The notes under the pieces are model-generated. The model worked only from the letters and a program-made list of their open reading frames with translations, had not been told where the DNA came from and did no database searches. The position numbers and the translations under genes were made by a program. From Dendrolimus kikuchii (taxonomy: Eukaryota; Arthropoda; Insecta; Lepidoptera; Lasiocampidae): a stretch of 64,000 nt of DNA. Shown here piece after piece: positions 55,524-64,000 of this stretch. Positions within the stretch are counted from its first letter, which is position 1, and each line of letters begins with the position of its first letter. The stretch is from the NCBI GenBank assembly GCA_019925095.2, contig CM034415.1, forward strand, positions 6,419,001 through 6,483,000. Direction: 5' to 3'.

Positions 55524-55574
55524 CTCCGGCGGGCGGGTCAGGGGGGTGCTCTCTGTCTGCAACATCCTCCCCCC
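55524..55574 (-). mobile_element. BEL/Pao polypurine tract and first 41 bp of its 3' LTR
   Basis: On the minus strand a ggggggagga tract (55574-55565) is followed by TGTTGCAGACAGAGAG (55564 downward), the same layout as 1494-1507. After 41 bp the sequence passes into the LINE 5' UTR. Confidence 0.75.
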
Positions 55575-58514
55575 GACGCAGATCCTCGAAGCCATCCCTT
55601 CTCGTCAGGACGATGAGCCTCCTTACTGGTTTCCCGAAGATGCCTCCCCGCGTTCGCACGTCCGCGCTCCGTATTATGTTGTCCGGTCCGCGATAAGTGC
55701 GCTCGATTTGACCCCGGAGCCATACGTTACGTGGCAACAGACCGTCCGCAATGATAACGACGTCTCCAACGCGTATGCTTTCTTCACGTCGTCTTACGTC
55801 GTCTCTCGGTGTCAATGTAGGTAAGTACTCGCGTAGCCAACGAGTCCAGAACATGTCCGCTAAAGCTTGAGTGGCGATCCATGTCTTCCTGTCTGCTAAC
55901 TCGTTCGTTCCCGTGATTGGCAAGCCCGTCGCCGACCCGATTAGAAAATGGTTCGGGGTGAGCGCTTCGTCGTCTTCAGGGCTCACCGACACGTGAGTTA
56001 GCGGGCGCGAGTTTACGGTATGTTCTATTTCCGTGATGACAGTCGTAAGTGTTTCTTCTCTGGGAGCTTGTTCCGCCAATGTTGCGTGGAGTGCCGTCTT
56101 CAGCGACCGAATTAACCGTTCCCAAGCTCCCCCCTGGTTCGGTGCGCCGGGATCGATGAAACGCCACGCTAAGTGTCTCCCTTTTACGTGATCTGGCATC
56201 TCTTCCTTCCACCTCGCGTACGCCGTTAGTAGCTCTGTGTCCGCTCCATAGAAATTCGTTGCATTATCAGACCATATTACTTGAGGCCAGCCGCGTCGTG
56301 CTCCCATCCTTCTTAGGGCCATGATAGCAGAGTCTGTGCTAAGGCTTGCTATAAGTTCCATATGAATGGCACGAGTCACCATACATGTAAACAGCATTCC
56401 CCATCGTTTTTCTTTACGACGTCCTATGGTCACCCACATGGGGCCAAAACAGTAAATTCCGCAATTGGTAAAGGGCCGTGCGTAGGCAGCTAGACAGTCC
56501 TTTGGCAGGTTTCCTTTCACCGGTACTGTCGGCGCGGTCTTCTTCAAACGACAGGCCGTACATTGCCGCAGGATGTTTCGCACAGTAGGTCGCACTCGTA
56601 GCACCCAGTATTTTTGCCGGACGTTGTTTATGACATGTTCTCTCCCTATGTGATGATGCTGTTCATGTTCACCTCTTATAATCAGCCGAGTGAGGTGATG
56701 TGACCCGTCTAAGATCGGTGGGTTGCCGGTAAGCTCGCGCAAGGTGGCCGCATTGATCCTGCCGTTCAGCTTTATTACTCCGTCCCCCCCGTATTCGGGG
56801 TCGAGCTTATAAAGCCGGCTGTCACGTGACACGCGTTCTCCTTTCTTCAAACGCTCGTAATCCTTCGGGAAGCTTTCCTGTTGCGCTTGACGAATGAGTA
56901 AACGTTCAGCTCGCTCTATGTGTCGCGTTTCCATAGTGCGAGTCCTTCGTCTGCACTTGTCGATAAAGGCGAGCGCGTAGGCGGTCGCTCGTAGCAATTT
57001 TCTGTAAGACGAAAATCTTGTAACGTCAACGAGTGGCTTTTCATCGGTCGTGTAAGTCACCACGACCTCGTCATCTGCGGTTTCCGTCGGTTCTTCTTTC
57101 GGCCAATTCGTCGGGGGTCCACGGAGAAATTCCGGGCCTTTAAACCAGCGGTCGTCCGTTTTCATACTCGAGACGTTAATCCTGGTTGCATCGTCGGCGA
57201 CGTTGTAACTTGTCGGCACCCATCGCCATTGCTCAGACTCGGTTATTTCGCCGATTTCGCTCAGTCTGTGTGCAACGTATGGGGTATATCGTACCGAGTC
57301 GTTTCTTATCCAGTGAAGAACGGTCTTCGAGTCGCTCCAAAAGATGACGTCATAACGCTTGAAACTATGTTCCTTTTTTATTTCCGCCGCTAACCTGGCT
57401 CCTATTAGCGCGGCTTGTAGCTCCATCCGCGGGATGCTTTGCGCCTTCATCGGGGCCACTTTCGCTTTTCCCGCGATTAAAGTGACGCCGACGTTCCCGT
57501 TGCGCTGCTCAAAGCGCCAGTAAGCCGCTGCTGCGTAGACCTGTTCGCTGGCGTCCGTAAAGACGTGTAATTGTATGTTTACGACGTCTCTATCCCCTCC
57601 ATAGCACCGTGGTAATCTTAACTCTTTTATAGAGTTTAAGTCACGGATCCATTCTTCGAATTCCCTTGCCTCTTCCGTTGGCAAGGGTTCATCCCAGCCT
57701 AGCTTAAGCCTCCAGAGTCGTTGTAGCACTATCTTCGCCCTTATAGTGTACGGGCTGAGTAAGCCCAGTGGGTCGAAAAGTGACATGACCATGCCCAGGG
57801 CCTCTCTCTTGGTAGGTGTTTGCGTGCCGCATTTTATACTGTGTGGAACTCTTGGCATAGCGGCGTTAAACGCGAGTTCATCCGTTTCCGGCATCCATAA
57901 CACACCCAATGTCTTCCCGTAGGGATGCGCGCTAGCACCGAGCTCTTTGGGCTGTCTGGCTCTCTCTTCATCCGGGATATTTTCCATAAGGCGCTCGCGA
58001 TTCGTATCCCATCCCGCGAGCTGAAAGCCGGCCTTCCTGTGCACTTCTTGTACTTCCACTATCGCCCTGGCCGCTTCCGTTTCCGTTTCGAAGCTTTGAA
58101 CCCAGTCGTCCATGTAGTGGTTTTGCGTGATTGAGTGATACGCCCGTGGGTATGTTTCCTTATGATCACTCGCATTCCTATCTCTCACGCTATGTGCGAG
58201 GAATGGCGAGCTTCGTGCTCCGAATATCATAGACGTCATAACGTAGCGCCGAGGCGGGTTATGGCGGTCGTCACCGCGCCATAAGAAGTGCTGCACCGCT
58301 CTGTCTTCTTTCCTTATCTTCACCTGAAGGAACATGTCACGTATGTCAGCTGTTACGGCGATCTTCCCTTCCCGGAATCTGAACAGGATTCCGTATAAGG
58401 CACGTAGCAAGTCTGGCCCATCCAGTAACGCATCGTTCATGCACACCCCGTTTAAACGGACGGCAGCGTCAAATACCAGTCTCACTTTGTCAGGCTTATT
58501 CGGGTTCGTAACGA
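55565..58514 (-). pseudogene. BEL/Pao pol: RT, RNase H, integrase; N-terminal deletion and lost catalytic Asp
   Basis: A long frame (58514 down to 55405, the last 50 codons being LINE sequence) starts at TNPNKPDKVRLVFDAAV. It has RT with YMDD (58116-58105), a BEL-type RNase H (LHVFTDASEQVYAAAAYW, IPRMELQAALIGARLAAE, IFWSDSKTVLHWI), H2C2 zinc region (GEHEQHHHIG, CTACRL), integrase core and a DUF5641-like end (VGDVVIIADGLLPRNVWLRG). The first integrase Asp, Asp in GVDYFGP of the copy at 3-1508, is Tyr here (CGIYCFGP); the other two acidic residues remain (WSDNATNF, GAWERLI). The stretch expected between protease and RT is missing, and the upstream frame ends at 58496. Not functional. Confidence 0.9.
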
Positions 58515-60813
58515 TATCGTACGTCGATATCGAAATGAGACTTCACTATTTCGAATAATTCGTCCTTTTCCCGCGGCTCTTTATCTTGCCACGTTCGGAC
58601 GTGTAATACGGTGTCGTTTCCCTGCGTTACTAGGCCTCTGGGTGCACTCCCGTGTATGGTCCACCCCAAGAGGGTCAGGGAAGCGGCTGGTTGGCTCTTC
58701 TTTCTTGCCAACAGTTTTCTAGTCACGATCAGATGCCAGTTGTCAGCTCCAATTAATACGCGCGGCTTGGCGTTCATAAAGCACACGTCGTCTATATGAA
58801 GCGTCTTCAAATGGTGTAACTGTCGTATGACTTCAGACTTAACGGAGTGATTTCCCAGTGCGAGTTTCTTCACGGTGCGCGCCTTGATAGGATGGTAGTG
58901 CGGTTGCGCTCTTTTGCGCACCGCGACGCTCACCGTCCTACTTTCCGCTTCCCGCTGGCTCGACGTGATGCCGTGAATGTTCAATGGCCTCGTCGGCCAT
59001 CTGCCCCTAGCATCCCGGCTATCTCCTCGTCGACGAGCGTGATCGTGGATCCTTCATCCAGCAGCGCGTACGTACTCACTTCCTTTCCGTTAAGCCCCTT
59101 GACGGTAATCGGACACACCTTCAATAACACTCTTCTCTCGGTGTTAGAATTGTGTGCCGATGCCGTCATGACCGACTCCTCTCTGTCGGCCGGTTGACTG
59201 ACCGACTCCGCTCGGTCGATCGGTCCTCTGACGGTTTCAGTTTCCCTTCGTTGGTGTAGAAGTGCGTGATGCGGCTCGCGGCATTCATTAACACCGCACT
59301 TCCTCGCCTTACAACGGAACCGTCTGTGTTTACTTAGTAGGCACAAAAAACATATTCTCGTTTCCTTGGCCCACTCCCATCTGGCTGGCAACGACATCGA
59401 AGCTAGCTTGCCGCACTGCGTTGTCTGGTGCTCAGCTCCGCAACAGTAGCACACGATCTTGGCTTCCGTTGTAGCATACACACGGCGACGCTCGTTCATC
59501 CTCGGCGGCTTCACTTTATTTTCTTTAGTGACGTTTACACTCGTCGTAGGCAGTGATGACGTCATGAAAGAATACTTCATTGCTCTGTCTGCTTCGCCCG
59601 TTAGAAATTTCGCTAGTGTCATAATCTCCGGCTCGTCTCGGCTCGAGAATTCATCTGCAAAGTCGCACCATTTCGTTCGTAGATGCGGGCTGAGCTTCTC
59701 GACGACTTGTCGTGTCAACATAGGGTTAAGTAAATATCCCTTGTTGTCGACACACGAGATGACCGTCACTATATTCTGCAGTTTGGTGGCTAGGCTGTTG
59801 AGTTCGCTGGCAGACGAACCCGATCGTGGCAACTTCTTGATGTCTTCCAATGCGCGACTGATTATGATCTCTGGACATCCATAGCAGCGTTCTAGCGTCT
59901 TCATAATGATCGCAGGATCCACGGCGGTATACAGCAGGGCTGTCACGCACTCCCTTGCTTCGCCTTTAAGGCAAGTGCGTAGACGGCCTAAGTTCTCCGC
60001 AGGTGAAAATCCGTGTAAGCTCGTCGACTCGCGCATTGCAGCTTTAAACGGTAGCCACTCTCCCGGGGCCCCGCTAAAGGTAGGCAGCTCCTGGCATTGT
60101 CGCGGTGTCGGCCTGTTGCGTGTCATGCGCTCCAGTACGTCTGCTAGGCGGTCGATTCCACGATCCCTGGATCTGGTCGGCGTCGGCGATCTTGCGTTGC
60201 GCGGCGTTCTGAACGTCACACGAGCGGTCTAGTCGTTCGTTCCTGCAGACCGATCCCGCGCCATTGGATACTCTTCCCTTGCTTTTCCCGCAGCGTCTAA
60301 CGGTGGTCGCGGTCCGGCTCCTCTCGTTCCGAGCTCGGTCCTGTCGCCTGCGCTCGGCGACTCCCCCCGTATGCGGGTATTCTTCAACCACTCTGTTATA
60401 TTTCTCTCTGTTTCCACCCCATCGTCTGCACACACGCTGTTCCCGTCTGTCTGCTCCTTTAGGGCGGCTATGTTCGCAGCGACCCTCTTCTTGATCAGCT
60501 ACACTTGTAACCGGAGCTCCTCTCGACGGATTGCGGCGATTTGTTCTTCTGCTTCCAGTTCCACTTGCCTTACCAAAGTGGCGGCGCTGAGCTGCGAACG
60601 GTGTGATCGGACGGACGGTGATCGCGATTGGCGCTCAGTACGAATCGCAGTGTGTACTTGCGCGGTCGTCGTCTGTTGCATTCCGGGCGACGCGGGTCGC
60701 GATACGTTCGGCGCGGACGCGGACGCGGATATATGTACGGACGGCGACGCGGGGGGTTCTTCATACGCTCTCTGCACTCTGTCTTCGGCGGTCTTGCTCT
60801 TGGTGTTCGGCAT
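58496..60813 (-). pseudogene. BEL/Pao gag and protease, stops and a frameshift
   Basis: Starts at 60813 (MPNTKSKTAEDRVQRAYEEP). The same frame is cut by stops near 60496 (after ELRLQV) and 60226 (after RSAGTND) and otherwise runs to 58981. It includes the DUF1759-type gag (LPTFSGAPGEWLPFKAAM, NLGRLRTCLKGEARECV), a Cys/His region (CYCCGAEHQTTQCGKL, CFLCLLSKHRRFRC) and the protease start (YALLDEGSTITLVDE). A one-base shift near 58985 leads to 58984-58496 (LNIHGI region, VLIGADNWHLIVTRKL), the rest of the DUF1758-type protease, ending DVRYRYEPE. A repeated gatatcg near the break with pol may mark the deletion join. Confidence 0.87.
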
Positions 60814-60995
60814 CTTCGGTCCTTGCCTTAGCCTAACACGTATGACCGACTACCCTGACCAGTGTGTATATATGTGTGTGTATAACCGACGATCCTAATT
60901 TACTACACTAAACACTGAGACCTTTGACCGACCTAACTGGAAACGGCGCACCGTCTAAGAATTTGTGAACTGGCCGTTTGGCACCGTTAGGTGGA
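60814..60995 (-). mobile_element. BEL/Pao leader region
   Basis: Non-coding sequence between gag and the X/LTR-like segment, with a short tatatgtgtgtgtat repeat (60870-60885). A primer-binding site was not identified with confidence. Confidence 0.5.
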
Positions 60996-61378
60996 CAGTC
61001 ACTCGGTCACGGTACGAAGTAACGTTATTCTTTCTTCCGGTCTTGATCCTGCAGACGCGTAGCCTGTCACTGTCATTCGCCGTGTCAAGCCGTTTCCGCG
61101 GCTTTTGCTCTTCCTCTTCCGAGGAAGACCTCCGGCTTTTCCCTCCGACCTGGCGTGGGCCTCTTTCGCCCCTCTCTGGAGATAAAGCTCCAGCGGATAC
61201 GAGCGGGGTCCCGCCTGCGGTAGGGGGAGTGGTGGTTCCGGTTTCTATTGGTCGATAGACCAGTCTGGGGTCGCGGCTGCTGACCGCAGACTTCCCTGGC
61301 GGTTTGTCCGCCATCGGGAACGGTTTAAACGTGTAACAGCACTAACACTGCATGAGTCACTATCTCTAAACAACACAC
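60996..61378 (-). mobile_element. LINE 5' sequence joined to segment X (LTR position of BEL/Pao)
   Basis: On the minus strand: 5' UTR (TTTAGAGATAGTGACTCATG), ORF1 start MADKPPGKSAVSSRDPRL at 61314 through RKRLDTA, then X (NDSDRLRVCRIKTGRKNN) to about 60996. It matches 55036-55421 closely with the same LINE/X junction. It stands where a 5' LTR would be expected for the BEL/Pao element and is cut at 61378 by a gypsy LTR. Confidence 0.85.
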
Positions 61379-61493
61379 TGTAAGGTTCGGTGATATAACA
61401 CAATAAAACGATCTGACTGCTGTTAATATACTGATCATTTATTAAGAATAATAAGGCTTATATATCTAATTGATTACACACTACACCTTCCCC
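61379..61493 (-). mobile_element. Gypsy element 2: polypurine tract and 3' LTR
   Basis: On the minus strand GGGGAAGG (61493-61486) precedes TGTAGTGTGTAATC (61485 downward); the LTR ends ACCTTACA at 61379. At 107 bp it is short, but contains TATATAAG and AATAAA signals. A primer region or 5' LTR lies beyond the window. Confidence 0.72.
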
Positions 61494-61595
61494 GAAAGAA
61501 AAGAAAAAAAAAATACAAAAGAAAAGAAAAAAAAAATACAACTTAATTTTTTTTTTGTTTATATAATGCAAAACAAAATGTGTAAAACCTTAAAA

Positions 61596-64000
61596 CTAAC
61601 AAGAGTACAATTTGGTTCTGTTCTTATGTACTAAGTCTATTTTTCCATCCTTAAGTATTTTCACATTTGGTGCAATATCTTCTATAACTACATAAGGACC
61701 ATTATAAATTGTCTGAAGTTTGTTTCCAGTTTCATTTTTTACTAGTATCAAGTCATTTTCTTTATATGTTATGGGATTACTGTCTATGTCATGTTTTTGT
61801 TTTCTTAGTAATTTACTCTGTAATAAATTTTCATACGCTTCTTTTTGTGAAGTTTGTAATCTGTATTTCAACTCTAAAGGATAGTCGTCATAGTTGTAAA
61901 GCGGTTCTACTCTAAGTTGCGTCAAGTTAGATGGTATTTTGCACTTTTTACCAAAAACTAGTTCAAATGGTGTAAATTTAGTGTTCGTATGGACTGTAGT
62001 GTTATAAGAAAAACACCAAAAGGGTAACCAAATACTCCAAGACTCTGGATGGTTATCAGTTTGGATTCGTAGGAAATTACCTAAACTTTTGTGAGTATTT
62101 TCCAACGACCCAATTGTTTGGTGATGATATGCTGTAGAGTGTAAGTTAGTTATACCTAATAACTTACATGTTTCTTTGAAAATTGTAGATAAAAATTCAG
62201 TACCCCTATCAGTTGCTACTCTATCAGGTATTCCATATCTAAGGATAAAATTATTCACGAAATTTGTAGCTATTTCTAAAGAACTTTTCGTTTTCATAGG
62301 GTATGCCTCGACATATTTACTTAGTTCGCACTGAATGGTAAGTATATATGAAAAATTATAGTCATCTCTATCTAAGGGACCTACTACATCAAGAAAAACT
62401 TTCTCCATCGCCGTATTGGCAGTTGTGGTTATAACCATAGGTTCTTTAACATAGTGAGAACTGTGTTTATTCTTTTGACATTTGTCACATTTCTTAATAA
62501 ATTCTTTAATATCACTTTCAAGACCAGGCCAAAAGTAATATTTTTTGATATTGTTATACATTCGTCTTATACCAGCGTGGCCACTCGTTGGTAAAAGGTG
62601 AAAATCATTCAATATTACTTTTCGGTCATCTTTATTTTCAATTCGTTTAATATTATTTAAAATACATAATCTTGGTCCGGACCATTGTATACACTCTTTT
62701 ATTTCTTTTATTAACATCTTTATAAATTCATCATATTTATAATTTCTTATAAAAATTAATTCTTGTATATTTATTTTTTCACAAAACTGTCTCAACTCCC
62801 TCACAAAGGCGGCTGGCGTCAGTTGTGATTGGGATGTTGGATTTATAAATAATGCCATTTTTACTAAAGAAAAACAAAATATGTTATTCTCTATATCTAT
62901 CTCCTTATCTCTTCGAAGTTTATTTAAATTGTATTTATCGATAAATTTAAGCTCAACAGATGTCCTCGGCTTACTAAAAATTTCTACAACTTTCGGTTGC
63001 GCAGGCCGATCGTCAGTAGGAATCATAGCACGCGGAGTACGCTGAGAACTTTTGTCTTTCTTATATTGTGCACGTGTCATAACGGAAATACTACACTCAT
63101 GCATTTCTTTTAATGTATCTGACGTAATAGGCAGTCGTGACATAGCATCGGCTGCTGCATTATCTGATCCTTTTACGTAATTTATAATAAAATTATATTC
63201 TTCAAGTAAAAGTCGGAACTTTATCAAGCGACTAGACGGATCTCTCATGGTAAATAAATATATAAGTGGTTTGTGGTCAGTTTGAATGATAAAACTCTGA
63301 TCATATAAGTAAGGGCGAAAATGTTTAACGGCCCACACTATCGCCAATAGTTCTTTCTCTATTGTAGGATAGTTGAGTTCCGCTTTATTGAGATTTCTAC
63401 TTGCAAATGCTATCGGTTTTTCATTTAAATTACATAAAACTGCACCTAAGAATGTTTTAGATGCATCCGTTTGCAATATAAACTTATTGTTTTCGGAAAA
63501 GTCGGGATATTGTAATAACGGAGGGGATGAAATTAACGATTTTAATGTAAAAAAAGCAGACTGACACTTTTCATCCCATATAAAAGGTATATTTTTCTTA
63601 GTTAATCAAGTTAAAGGATAGGCATAATGAGCAAAATTTTTAATATATTTTCTATAATAATTAGCGAACGCGACGAATCGTAATACTTCCTGGACATTAT
63701 TAGGAACTGGCCAATTAACTAATGCTTGAATTTTTTCAGGGTCAGGTAATACTCCTTCTGCTGATATCACATGTCCTAAGTACAAAATATCTTTTCTTAG
63801 AAAATTACATTTGTATGGATTTAATTTTAAATTTACTTCACGTAATCTAGTAAATATATCGATAAGATTTTTATTATGTGATTGTAAACATTTTCCAAAA
63901 ACGATAAGATCATCCAAATAAATTAGACATTTATCATACGTTAAACCTGACATAGCGATAGTCATCATTTTCGAAAATGAATTGGGACTCGTCTTGAGTC
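61596..64000 (-). pseudogene. Gypsy element 2 pol: RT, RNase H, integrase (5' partial, one stop)
   Basis: The frame enters from the right edge with RT (CLIYLDDLIVFGKC, 63930-63885). It has a single TGA near 63605 after HYAYPLT, and continues in the same frame (LTKKNIPFIW) through RNase H (ILQTDASKTFLGAVL, ADAMSRLP), the integrase zinc region (HLLPTSGHAG, CDKCQKNK) and the DDE core (EKVFLDVVGPL, VATDRGTEF, GSLENTHKSLG) to the stop at 61596. No envelope gene follows. Pol is therefore nearly intact apart from one nonsense codon; gag and protease are outside the window. The element is inserted in LINE-derived sequence at 61378. Confidence 0.9.

Noticed and set aside
61495..61560. Purine and T runs as a regulatory element
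   Set aside because: Low-complexity sequence next to the gypsy 3' LTR. The short tract 61486-61493 is the more likely polypurine primer.

Overview
This is eukaryotic nuclear DNA, most probably from a moth or butterfly. The reasons are AT-rich intergenic DNA, the mix of RTE, CR1, R1 and jockey LINEs, BEL/Pao and gypsy LTR elements, pogo-like transposons, tRNA-derived SINEs and MITEs, and a gene with a canonical GT-AG intron. There are no bacterial operons, rRNA genes, functional tRNA genes or CRISPR arrays. The species assignment is an inference from repeat content.

The only convincing host gene is on the minus strand between 15166 and 8686. It has two coding exons (15166-14869 and 12104-8686) whose splice phases match, giving a predicted 1238-residue, largely disordered, Asn/Lys/Ser-rich protein with a helical N-terminus, a basic nuclear-localisation-like cluster and several SUMO-related short motifs. 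Its intron carries a SINE, a CR1 tail and an R1-clade LINE. Two weak exon candidates lie at 20594-20547 and 19243-18967.

Layout: 0-3.1 kb, a BEL/Pao pol end, a hairpin-rich 3' region, a short LTR and an RTE LINE fragment. 3.1-8.6 kb, MITEs, RTE and CR1 tails and a TIR element with a nested MITE. 8.7-15.2 kb, the host gene. 15.2-20.9 kb, mostly intergenic with SINEs and a minisatellite. 20.9-23.7 kb, a decayed CR1 LINE. 24.5-30.0 kb, a gypsy/errantivirus-like element in which pol and env are fused in one reading frame with the integrase missing. 30.0-37.0 kb, two different pogo/Tigger-like transposases, each with a C-terminal zinc finger. 37.0-45.2 kb, a roughly 325-bp tandem array containing a decayed jockey-clade LINE and a recent 865-bp tandem duplication. 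45.2-47.2 kb, an inverted LTR fragment and a second jockey-type ORF1. 47.2-50.0 kb, a 0.67-kb-arm palindrome attached to a decayed DNA transposon gene. 50.1-55.5 kb, a near-intact jockey-clade LINE. 55.5-61.4 kb, a decayed BEL/Pao element whose flanks are direct repeats carrying LINE 5' sequence. 61.4-64.0 kb, a second gypsy element running off the window.

The elements do not form a pathway; the window is a nest of insertions. The most interesting points are structural: covarying tandem hairpins beside an LTR, a chimeric BEL/LINE boundary, an in-frame RT-RNaseH-Env fusion, very short RTE insertions with intact target duplications, and a SUMO-motif-rich host protein.
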